A stretch of 45,678 nucleotides of DNA from JBGSMF01 sp964651475 (GTDB lineage: Bacteria; Chloroflexota; Anaerolineae; Fen-1058), in the NCBI GenBank assembly GCA_964651475.1, contig CAZYXV010000027.1:1-45678 (forward strand), given 5' to 3'. The notes under the pieces are model-generated. The model worked only from the letters and a program-made list of their open reading frames with translations. It searched no databases and had not been told where the DNA came from. Below, piece after piece: positions 17,565 through 24,472 of this stretch. Positions within the stretch are counted from its first letter, which is position 1. Each line of letters opens with the position of its first letter. Both the position numbers and the translations under genes were made by a program.

Positions 17565-19165
17565 TTTCCACTTTCCACTTTTACATCCACCAACCACGGG
17601 AACCAGCCGCGCGCGTCGTAACGCAACCCTGTAACCTGCGAGCTGGCGACGTTCAGGTTGACGTAATCGCGGATAGGCACGATGAGCGCCAGTCTCATGA
17701 CGTGCTGCTGGATCTGCATATAGGTCTGGCGGCGATTTTCCCACCGTCCCTCGGCGGCGGCGAGCGACAACCATTCGTCCAAAGAGGAATCGGATACCTT
17801 GGCCCAATTAAAAGAGCCGGTTGACTGATAAAATGAACGCAGGAGATCGGGGTCGCTGCCTGAAATGAGGAATGGGATGGCGTGTGCTGTGCCCTCGCGC
17901 CCGGCCTGCAAAAGCGTTCCATAAGGCACAACCTGAGACGCCAGTTCCACGCCAATCTCTTTCCATTGCGCCTGGAGCAACTGGGTGACCTCGGGCACGA
18001 ATCCAAAGCTCATCACCATCGCCTCAATGCGCAAAGGTTGATTGTTTTTGTCTAGCCAGCCATCGCCATCCGTGTCTTGCCAGCCGGCCTCGTCTAACAA
18101 TGCCCTGGCCCGCGCCAGGTCGTAGGGATACAGCAATTGAGTGGTCGGATCAAAGCCGAGCGTGGACGCCGCCAATGGGCCGTAGGCAACAGGTGAATTG
18201 TTTCTAAAAATCGCCTTGACAATCGCCTGCCGGTCGGTGGCGTGCAGCAGCGCTTGCCGCACCCGCAAGTCGTCAGTTGGCGGGCGTTGTGTATTGAGAA
18301 AGAACTGCAAGGGCTGGCCCGGAATCGAGGCCGAATGGAGCGCAAAGCGTCCATCGGCGGTGAGGCGTTCCACGTCTTGGGGCGGCACTTCACCCATCAC
18401 GTGCACCTCGCCTGATTCGAGCGCCAGCGAGCGCGTGGCCGGGTCCTCGTAGAACTTGAACACAATCTCATCCAGGTAGGCCGGGCCGTGGTGGGCGAAC
18501 ACGCTCGGCCCCCAGGCGTAATCGGGGTTGCGCGCCAACGTGAGATGGTCTTGTGGCACGTACTCTACAAATTTGAATGGCCCGCTGCCTACCTGGTGCA
18601 TCTGATACTCTTGGCCCCACTGCGCCAGAGCCTTGGGCGAGGCAATGCCGGTATAGACCTGGCTCAGACTATCCAACAGGGGCGCATAAGGCTCCTTGAG
18701 AGAAATGGCGATGGTATAGTCATCAATCACCTGGGCGTGGTCATACGGCCCAAGCATAAAAATGGCTTTTTGCGATTTGGTTTCTGGGGCGACGATTCGG
18801 TCGAGCGTTGTTTTAACGGCCTGAGCATTAAACGGTTCGCCGTCGTGAAACTTGACGTCGCGGCGCAGTTTGAAGGTGTAGGTTTTGCCATCGTCCGAAA
18901 TCATCCACGATTCGGCCAGGCCGGGCGTGAATTGGCCGGTGGCGGGGTCCTGGTACACCAGCGTATCATAGATGCTGGTGAGTGGGATCCCCAATTCTGA
19001 AGAGGCGTTGACGTGCGGGTCAATGCCCGAAGGCGCCAACGTCAATCCATAGACCAGGCGGCTAGGACCAGATGGAGCGGGTGAGGCGCAAGCGGTCAAC
19101 AAGACGAGCACGAGCAAAAGCAGCGCCAGCCTGGCCGTGCGTGGGGCATGCGTGAACAGATTCAT
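17561..19165 (-). CDS. ABC transporter solute-binding lipoprotein, family 5
   Basis: Extracellular binding protein for a peptide- or nickel-type importer, 534 residues. The N-terminus is a lipoprotein signal: THAPRTAR, a hydrophobic core and the lipobox LTAC with Cys at 26. The mature part has the family 5 pattern: DPHVNASSELG, LAESWMISDDGKTYTFKLRRDVKFHDG, then VGSGPFKF and LRVRQALLHATDR. A DTDGDGWLD loop near the middle resembles a Ca2+ site. I chose the ATG at 19165, which has AGGAG 8 bases upstream, over a frame extension to 19216. It heads a three-gene operon without ATPases, so the transporter must borrow ATPase subunits encoded elsewhere. The substrate is unknown. Confidence 0.92.
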   Translation of the reverse strand: MNLFTHAPRTARLALLLLVLVLLTACASPAPSGPSRLVYGLTLAPSGIDPHVNASSELGIPLTSIYDTLVYQDPATGQFTPGLAESWMISDDGKTYTFKLRRDVKFHDGEPFNAQAVKTTLDRIVAPETKSQKAIFMLGPYDHAQVIDDYTIAISLKEPYAPLLDSLSQVYTGIASPKALAQWGQEYQMHQVGSGPFKFVEYVPQDHLTLARNPDYAWGPSVFAHHGPAYLDEIVFKFYEDPATRSLALESGEVHVMGEVPPQDVERLTADGRFALHSASIPGQPLQFFLNTQRPPTDDLRVRQALLHATDRQAIVKAIFRNNSPVAYGPLAASTLGFDPTTQLLYPYDLARARALLDEAGWQDTDGDGWLDKNNQPLRIEAMVMSFGFVPEVTQLLQAQWKEIGVELASQVVPYGTLLQAGREGTAHAIPFLISGSDPDLLRSFYQSTGSFNWAKVSDSSLDEWLSLAAAEGRWENRRQTYMQIQQHVMRLALIVPIRDYVNLNVASSQVTGLRYDARGWFPWLVDVKVESGK

Positions 19166-19235
19166 GGCTAGACTCCTATTGAATTGTATTAGAGAAAGCC
19201 ATGACCTGAACAACATGTCCGAATATAGCGGCCTA

Positions 19236-19283
19236 CCCGGCTGTATGTGGCCGGGCCGAGGAAACTCGCAAGTTGGGTCTCGG
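19236..19283. other. Two adjacent hairpins in the gap before the binding-protein gene
   Basis: CCCGGC (19236-19241) pairs with GCCGGG (19250-19255) around an 8-base loop. Immediately next to it CCGAG (19256-19260) pairs with CTCGG (19279-19283), enclosing an inner AACT/AGTT stem. The pair lies in the 250-base gap upstream of the binding-protein gene and downstream of the pRiA4b-like gene. It may be leader RNA structure or a terminator-like element. I could not match it to a known riboswitch or tRNA. The rest of the gap shows nothing clear. Confidence 0.35.
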
Positions 19284-19415
19284 TCGGGCTAGAATGTTTG
19301 CCCACAGTCCGGTCATCTCAGAAATGCGCCTGGATGACGTTTTATCGGATCAAATCGTCAAGGTCACTTACGGCAAGTATAACCGAACTTTGACTAGATG
19401 GCAAACAAAGCATCT

Positions 19416-20843
19416 TTATGGATATTGGCGCGGCGACTGGCCTTGCCTGGCGACGACTTGGGGATAGTTTTTCTTGGGCGCGGACGGGTTGACCGCAACA
19501 ACTTGCACGTCAAATTCGTGCCGCTCGGCGTAATCAAAGTAATACAAGAACTTGCGCTGCGGCTCCAAATCCAGTTTGCCCACTTCTACCTGGTGCGCGT
19601 GCTGTCTGGCGTCTGACCAGGGAGAACCAATCTCGGTAGCGAGGTCTAGCGCGCGGCCGCTCATGAAAAACGAGTACAAGTGATCGTTCTTCCACTCAAA
19701 GGCGTTTTGAATAGCCAGGTGAAGGTCGTCGAGCGTTTGATCTTCGGCGATTTCGACATCGCGCCAAATGTCTGGCTGCGCGCCTGGCGTAACGCGCAGC
19801 GTAAAGGTGCGCGCGGCTCCTTTTTGCGCCTTGCGCGAAGGATGCGGGGCGCGCTTTTTCCCTGGCTGGTATTCAGGCGGCAAGTGATGGGTAAAAGTGC
19901 GAAGTGGGGAAAAGTTTCCCAACACCCCCGGGAACATGCCCGAGTTCCTCTCTTCATCTTCCCATTCTTCGTCCCAATCTTCATCTTCGTCCCAGTCGTC
20001 CCACTCCTCGTCATCTTCCCATTCTTCGTCCCCATCCTCATCGTCGTTCCACTCTTGCCCCAGCCCGAATATCCGGCTTTCGAGATTTTTTCTTTGCCGT
20101 GTTTCGGACGGCCACACTTCCGGCGTCCAAATCTCTGAAAACGGATCGGGCGGTATGGGCTGCCGGTAGTGTCCCGTTATCATGAGATGTGAAACAATGT
20201 CCCAGTCCATCACCCGGTCATACTTGCTGCGGCTAAAAGCCAGGATCGCTCGCAGCACTGCCTGGTTGCGCTGCGCAATGGCCTCCTCGTCGCGGGCAGC
20301 GCGAGGTTGAAACTCGACGCTATAACGCTTGGCCATCCCATCCAGAGCGCGAAAAATCAAGTGATCGCCGGGGGCAGCGTGTTGTGCTTTGAGCCAGTCC
20401 CAGAACTCGGGCGAGCCGCTCGTTCCCCAATGGCCTCTTCCCAAGAAATCCAGAGATAGTTGGGTTGCGCCGCCGGTGGGCAGTTGAACGTGGACGGGGC
20501 TGCGGTCTGAGCGAGATTGGATTTCAAAGAACAAGGGCCACAACAACTCGCGTATATCGTCGCCCAACTCGATGGCCTTGCCGCCCAGGTCAGATTCAGA
20601 AAGCGTGAGCCGCACCGCCGAACCGGTGATGAGGCGCGGCTTCCAGCCATAACGCCCATTCCCTGCCGCCACGACGGATCGGCTCTGGCTGATGGCGCTC
20701 CGAATGGTGTTCTTGGGGTTTTTGGTGGCGATGGGCGCGATGGCCTGAACGCGCTGGATGATTTCGTCGAACGAAAGCGGTTCAGGCGACTCGCGCACCA
20801 CCTGGTGAGTTAATTCGGTGAAACTGATTTTATCTTTAGGCAT
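19416..20843 (-). CDS. pRiA4b ORF-3-like protein with N-terminal winged helix and acidic linker
   Basis: A 475-residue protein in three parts. Residues 1-75 look like a winged-helix domain of the HARE-HTH kind (SFTELTHQVVRES, SFDEIIQRVQAI, GRYGWKP). The middle (about 80-260) is unrecognised. An Asp/Glu/Trp-rich tract at ~264-299 acts as a linker. The C-terminus (about 340-470) is a plasmid pRiA4b ORF-3-like domain: FTLRVTPGAQPDIWRDVEIA, LHLAIQNAFEWKNDHLYSF and the ending YPQVVARQGQSPRQYP. That family is widespread, often near mobile elements, with unknown function. The ATG at 20843 follows GGAGAGG. It lies 44 bases after the ABC-F gene and could be cotranscribed. Confidence 0.82.
   Translation of the reverse strand: MPKDKISFTELTHQVVRESPEPLSFDEIIQRVQAIAPIATKNPKNTIRSAISQSRSVVAAGNGRYGWKPRLITGSAVRLTLSESDLGGKAIELGDDIRELLWPLFFEIQSRSDRSPVHVQLPTGGATQLSLDFLGRGHWGTSGSPEFWDWLKAQHAAPGDHLIFRALDGMAKRYSVEFQPRAARDEEAIAQRNQAVLRAILAFSRSKYDRVMDWDIVSHLMITGHYRQPIPPDPFSEIWTPEVWPSETRQRKNLESRIFGLGQEWNDDEDGDEEWEDDEEWDDWDEDEDWDEEWEDEERNSGMFPGVLGNFSPLRTFTHHLPPEYQPGKKRAPHPSRKAQKGAARTFTLRVTPGAQPDIWRDVEIAEDQTLDDLHLAIQNAFEWKNDHLYSFFMSGRALDLATEIGSPWSDARQHAHQVEVGKLDLEPQRKFLYYFDYAERHEFDVQVVAVNPSAPKKNYPQVVARQGQSPRQYP
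19945..20052. repeat. Low-complexity coding repeat (acidic tract)
   Basis: Imperfect short tandem repeats of TCTTCRTC/CCCAYTC type on the plus strand encode the Asp/Glu/Trp tract of the pRiA4b-like protein on the minus strand. Slippage here would change linker length without breaking the frame when units are multiples of three. Confidence 0.6.
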
Positions 20844-20887
20844 ACTTGCCTCTCCATAGCGTATTGACTTACTCGTGTGCGGCCATT

Positions 20888-22537
20888 TTACCTCGATTGC
20901 GCCATCCTCACAACCGGCGCCTGGGCCTGATAATCGCTCCAGCCGCCCAGGTATTCGGTGAGCGTGCCTTCGTCCAGTTCGACGATGCGCGTGGCTACGC
21001 GGTCGAGAAAATAGCGGTCGTGGCTCACGGCCAACACCGTTCCCTCAAATTCGTCGAGTTGGTCTTCCAGCACTTCGGCGGAGGCAATATCCAGGTTATT
21101 GGTCGGTTCGTCGAGCAGCAAAAAATTTGCGCCAGAAAGCATCAGCATGGCCAACTGCATGCGGCTGCGTTCGCCGCCGGAAAGCGAGCCAATTTTTTGC
21201 TGCGCCTGCCGATAGCCAAAGAGGAACTTGAGCAGGAAAGCGACGGCGTTTTCCTCTGTCATCGGCGCGGCGCGGCGAATGGCCTGGAGCAGGGTTTGGC
21301 CGTAATCGAGCGTCTCGTGTTGTTGGGCGTAATAGCCCATGTGCACGCTCGGCCCGACGATAATGTCACCCGACGTCGGCTCGTCTTGCTCCAAGATGAT
21401 GCGCAGCAGCAGCGACTTGCCCGCGCCGTTGGGGCCGACCAGCCCCACGCGCTCACCGTGCCGCACCAGCAAGTTCACCCCTCGCAGCACGTGGTTCGCC
21501 TCGAACGATTTGCGCACATTGACAAGCTCCAGCACCTTGTTGCTGCCGCGCCAGCCGTTGAGTTCCAGCCCCATCGTGCGCCGTTCGAGCACCGGGCGCT
21601 CCAGGCGATCCACCCGCGCCAGCCGAGATTCCATCGCGTGCATGCGGCTGGCAAATTTGTCGCTCCTTTGCACCCACACCTTGTAGCGCTTCAGCGCCAT
21701 CTCCATGCGCCTGATTTCGCGCTGCTGGATTTCGTACAATTGTTGCTGCCGCAGCAGCGCCGCGCGTTTTTCGTAAGCGTATTCGGAATAGTTGCCGATG
21801 TACACCGTGATTCTGCCGGCGTCGAGATCGGCAATTTCATCGGCCACGGCGTCCAGCAGATAACGGTCGTGTGAGACGATGACGACCGCGCCCTCGTAAT
21901 TGACAAGCGTCTTTTCCAGCGCGGCCTTGGCTTCCAGGTCGAGGTGATTATCCGGCTCGTCGAGCAACAAGAGCGCCGGGCGCGTGACGAGCAACTTGGC
22001 CAGCCCAACCAGCTTTCTCTGCCCGCCAGAAAGCGCCGTCGTCAAAAGCTCCAGGTCGTTCTCAGAAAAACCTAGAATGGTTAACGTTTCGCGCAGGCGA
22101 CTGGCATAACTCGGGCCGCCGGCGACCTCGTATTCGTGTAACAGTCGCTCCTGCAGGTCCAATGTTTTGGTGAGCGCCTTTTCGTCGCCGTAAACGGATG
22201 GCTCGCCCAGCCTGGCTTCTACGCGCGCCAGGTCATGTTCGAGTTGCGCAATGTGCGCCGAGGCCGTGAGCGCCTCTTGCCACACCGTTTTGTTTGGGTC
22301 GAGTGTCACTTCTTGGGATAGATAGCCCATCGTCAATCCTTTGGCGCGAAACATATTGCCCGCGTCTTGGGCCAATTCTCCGACGATAATTTTGAGCAGC
22401 GTAGATTTGCCCGACCCGTTGGGGCCGACCAATCCCACGCAGCGATCATTGTGTATTTCCCAATTCAGGCCGTCCGGCGCCAGGATGTCGCGGCCGGCCA
22501 GGTTGATCGTAATGTGATCGAGGTTAACAGCAATCAT
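20888..22537 (-). CDS. ABC-F family ATPase (possible ribosome-protection type)
   Basis: A soluble twin-cassette ATPase of 549 residues without membrane helices; ABC-F proteins bind the ribosomal E site. Cassette 1 has GPNGSGKST at ~38-46, LSGGQRKLVG and LLLLDEPDNHLD (Asp where Thr is usual). A charged helical linker of about 65 residues follows (EKRAALLRQQQLYEIQQREI onward). Cassette 2 has GPNGAGKSL near 365, LSGGERSRMQ and LLLDEPTNNLD. Both catalytic Glu are present. There is no EttA-like arm insertion. I chose the ATG at 22537, which has GGAG 7 bases before it. The leader contains a promoter, a short ORF and an intrinsic terminator, an arrangement known from inducible antibiotic-resistance ABC-F genes. 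The subfamily cannot be fixed from motifs alone. Confidence 0.92.
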   Translation of the reverse strand: MIAVNLDHITINLAGRDILAPDGLNWEIHNDRCVGLVGPNGSGKSTLLKIIVGELAQDAGNMFRAKGLTMGYLSQEVTLDPNKTVWQEALTASAHIAQLEHDLARVEARLGEPSVYGDEKALTKTLDLQERLLHEYEVAGGPSYASRLRETLTILGFSENDLELLTTALSGGQRKLVGLAKLLVTRPALLLLDEPDNHLDLEAKAALEKTLVNYEGAVVIVSHDRYLLDAVADEIADLDAGRITVYIGNYSEYAYEKRAALLRQQQLYEIQQREIRRMEMALKRYKVWVQRSDKFASRMHAMESRLARVDRLERPVLERRTMGLELNGWRGSNKVLELVNVRKSFEANHVLRGVNLLVRHGERVGLVGPNGAGKSLLLRIILEQDEPTSGDIIVGPSVHMGYYAQQHETLDYGQTLLQAIRRAAPMTEENAVAFLLKFLFGYRQAQQKIGSLSGGERSRMQLAMLMLSGANFLLLDEPTNNLDIASAEVLEDQLDEFEGTVLAVSHDRYFLDRVATRIVELDEGTLTEYLGGWSDYQAQAPVVRMAQSR

Positions 22538-22552
22538 TTTGCAGCTCCAAAT

Positions 22553-22585
22553 AAAAAAAAAAGCCGCAGGGCGCGCCTGCGGCTT
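22553..22585 (-). terminator. Intrinsic terminator in the ABC-F leader (attenuator)
   Basis: On the minus strand, AAGCCGCAGG (22585-22576), a CGCGC loop and CCTGCGGCTT (22570-22561) form a perfect 10-base-pair stem, followed by ten T residues ending at 22553. It lies just upstream of the ABC-F ribosome binding site and start codon. No minus-strand gene ends upstream of it, so its only evident role is to stop transcription before the ABC-F gene. Confidence 0.88.
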
Positions 22586-22602
22586 GAACAAACTAGATCT
22601 AA

Positions 22603-22713
22603 TTAGACATAATTATCCGGGTGATAGGCGCGCGTGTAGAAGGAAGGGAGCGGTATGCATCCCATCATATACGGGAGTAGGATTTGGCTAGTTGCCCAAT
22701 CTGTGTAAATCAT
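22603..22713 (-). CDS. Leader ORF (36 codons) upstream of the ABC-F gene
   Basis: Starts at an ATG at 22713 with AAGAAGG 4 bases upstream and ends at TAA 22605-22603, 18 bases before the terminator stem. It lies wholly within the predicted leader transcript (start ~22730). The peptide begins MIYTDWATSQ and ends in HPDNYV, with several Tyr and Pro codons. Codons 27-30 contain GCGCGCCT (22633-22626), the exact complement of AGGCGCGC (22578-22571) covering the terminator's loop and the upper left arm. A ribosome finishing the ORF would allow the terminator to form. A ribosome stalled early would leave the antiterminator segment free. The first codons overlap a 13-base match to the 3924-3936 repeat, so chance origin is not excluded. 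Confidence 0.6.
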   Translation of the reverse strand: MIYTDWATSQILLPYMMGCIPLPSFYTRAYHPDNYV

Positions 22714-22736
22714 TGCGCCTTCTTGTGAACGCTGCG

Positions 22737-22765
22737 ATTATAACCGCCAGTCTAAATCTTGTCAA
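22737..22765 (-). promoter_or_regulatory. Perfect consensus sigma-70 promoter for the ABC-F leader
   Basis: TTGACA (22765-22760), a 17-base spacer and TATAAT (22742-22737) on the minus strand, identical to the bacterial consensus. Transcription would start near 22730, giving a leader of ~190 bases before the ABC-F ATG. Such a strong promoter fits a gene held off by attenuation rather than by weak initiation. Confidence 0.85.
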
Positions 22766-22766
22766 A

Positions 22767-22795
22767 TTGCCAGGATAATTTACCAGTGGTACACT
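22767..22795 (+). promoter_or_regulatory. Putative promoter giving a leaderless transcript of the P-loop/GrpB gene
   Basis: TTGCCA (22767-22772), a 17-base spacer and TACACT (22790-22795). The expected start point falls at or beside the ATG at 22802, so the mRNA would have almost no 5' untranslated region. It abuts the divergent ABC-F promoter. Confidence 0.5.
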
Positions 22796-22801
22796 AGGGT
22801 T

Positions 22802-23791
22802 ATGATTATACTCATCAATGGGCCGTGTGGCGTGGGCAAGACGCAAGTGTCTTGGGCCTTGGTCGAGCATTTTGACAAAGGCGTCATGCTCGACGGCGAT
22901 TATGTGGGCGCGGTGCAGCCGTTTGAAATCTATGACGACGAGCGCATCGAATATTTGTACCAGACGATTCGCCACCTGGTGGCCTTTCACGTCGAGCACG
23001 GATACGCCAACTATGTGATTAACTATGTGTTTGAAACACCCCAGTCCATGGCGCGCCTCAGGCAATTGCTGTCTGATCTGGACGACGAGATTTACGCCTT
23101 TCGCCTCACGTGCGCGCAGGACGAAATGGAGCGGCGCATCCGGCTCAGAAATACAGACCAGGTCGCGTGGGAACTGGAGCGATTTAAAGAGTTGTCTGCG
23201 ATTCAGGCCGTCAACGCCGCTCGCGGCGACTTGGGTTATGTGGTAGATACTACGTCGCTGGACGTATCCCGGGTGGCTGACGCCATCTGGCAAAACATCC
23301 GGGAAGCAGTCGAGTTAGCGCCATACGATCCGGCCTGGCCGGCGCAGTACGAAACCGAGCAAGCGCACATCAGGGCGGCGTTGGGCGACCTGGCTGTGGG
23401 GATTCATCACATTGGCAGCACAGCGGTGCCCGGCCTGGAGGCCAAACCCGTAATAGATATCCTGGTGACGGTGCGCGCATTAAAAGACGCCATAGCGTGT
23501 GTTGCGCCGTTGCAGACACTCGGTTATACCTTTGTGGATTACGCGCAAAACACCGACCGGCGCTTTTTCCGCAAGGGATTGCCGCGCACGCACCACCTGC
23601 ACATCGTCGAAGAAGGCGGGCGCTCGATGGCGGAGCACCTGGCCTTTCGCGACGCGCTGCGCGCCGATCCAGATCTGAGGCAGCGTTATGCAGAACTGAA
23701 ATCCGAATTGGCGATGCGTTACAGGAATGATCGAGCCACTTACAGCGCCGCTAAAACCGCTTTTATCCAAAATGCGCTGACGGAGCAATAG
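22802..23791 (+). CDS. P-loop kinase-GrpB (UPF0157) fusion protein
   Basis: A 329-residue two-domain protein. Residues 1-165 form a P-loop kinase-like domain (AAA_33 type): Walker A GPCGVGKTQ at ~7-15, LDGDYVG, and an arginine-containing lid region RRIRLRNTDQ. Residues ~170-329 form a GrpB/UPF0157 nucleotidyltransferase-fold domain: LAPYDPAWPAQYETE, HHIGSTAVPGLEAKPVIDILV, and KGLPRTHHLHIVEEG. GrpB domains occur alone or fused to dephospho-CoA kinase in Actinobacteria, and their substrate is unknown. The kinase domain here is not clearly CoaE, so the reaction is unassigned. The ATG has only AGGG 2 bases away and probably lies at the mRNA 5' end. The cyclic-di-AMP-receptor-like gene follows 14 bases after the stop. 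Confidence 0.88.
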   Translation: MIILINGPCGVGKTQVSWALVEHFDKGVMLDGDYVGAVQPFEIYDDERIEYLYQTIRHLVAFHVEHGYANYVINYVFETPQSMARLRQLLSDLDDEIYAFRLTCAQDEMERRIRLRNTDQVAWELERFKELSAIQAVNAARGDLGYVVDTTSLDVSRVADAIWQNIREAVELAPYDPAWPAQYETEQAHIRAALGDLAVGIHHIGSTAVPGLEAKPVIDILVTVRALKDAIACVAPLQTLGYTFVDYAQNTDRRFFRKGLPRTHHLHIVEEGGRSMAEHLAFRDALRADPDLRQRYAELKSELAMRYRNDRATYSAAKTAFIQNALTEQ

Positions 23792-23805
23792 AAAGCGAGG
23801 GAGAT

Positions 23806-24468
23806 ATGACACCTGGTTCTGTTAATCAACTAGTGATTGCGACGGTGGCCGGCAGTCAGATAGGCGAATTGGTCAACCGGCTGACCCACGATGGCTTTTA
23901 CGTCACCCAGGTCAATAGCAGCGGCGGCATTCTGCACGAAGCGACCGTCTCGATGCTCATTGGTCTGGACAAGACCCATCTGCCGCGCCTGCTGGAACAC
24001 TTCCGCGAGTGTTGCCGCACTCACCGGCAATTTCTCCCGGCTCACATCGAGGGGCCATTCTTACAAGTGCAGCCGGTGATGATCGAAGCGGAAATGGGCG
24101 GCGGCACGCTTTACGCGCTCGAGGTCGAACATTTTGAACAACTCTACGATGCACACATCCCCACAGAGGCTGTGAGCCTCAAAGATCGAGAGGAGGCGAA
24201 AATGAAAATGATTATCGCGATTATACGCGACACAGACGACGAGTGCGTGATTGACCAGTTGATCACGCACAATTACCGCGTTACACGTGTGGCGACCACA
24301 GGGGGCTTTTTGCGCCGCGGCAACGTGACGCTGTTCATTGGCGTAGAAGATGCGCCGCAAGTGCAGGCGGTGATTGACTTGCTCAAACAAACGTGCAGCC
24401 CTGCCGAAGCCGGACATCACCGTGCGACCATTTTCGTGGTGAATACCGAGTATTTCGAGCAAATCTAG
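23806..24468 (+). CDS. Tandem DUF970 (cyclic-di-AMP receptor-like) protein
   Basis: A 220-residue protein made of two PII-like DUF970 domains, the family of the c-di-AMP receptor DarA/PstA. Domain 1 is residues ~6-112 and domain 2 ~130-220. Domain 2 keeps the ligand-loop motif TTGGFLRRGNVTLFIGVED. In domain 1 the equivalent SSGGILHEATVSMLIGLD has lost the FLRxGN residues. Known members are single-domain trimers, so a fused pair should change the oligomer and may leave only half of the sites able to bind ligand. The ATG follows GCGAGGGAGAT. The next gene, an MFS transporter, begins 4 bases after the stop. No diadenylate cyclase is in the window. Confidence 0.85.
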   Translation: MTPGSVNQLVIATVAGSQIGELVNRLTHDGFYVTQVNSSGGILHEATVSMLIGLDKTHLPRLLEHFRECCRTHRQFLPAHIEGPFLQVQPVMIEAEMGGGTLYALEVEHFEQLYDAHIPTEAVSLKDREEAKMKMIIAIIRDTDDECVIDQLITHNYRVTRVATTGGFLRRGNVTLFIGVEDAPQVQAVIDLLKQTCSPAEAGHHRATIFVVNTEYFEQI

Positions 24469-24472
24469 CGCC

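Noticed and set aside
19236..19283. tRNA gene
   Set aside because: The stems do not make a cloverleaf, and there is no T-loop consensus or acceptor pairing.
20846..21874. 342-codon plus-strand frame opposite the ABC-F gene
   Set aside because: It is antisense to cassette 2, which carries complete ABC motifs, and has no plausible protein features of its own.
22553..22585. Ordinary end-of-gene terminator
   Set aside because: No minus-strand gene ends upstream of it and no plus-strand gene ends nearby. The U-run is oriented for minus-strand transcription toward ABC-F, so it acts in a leader.
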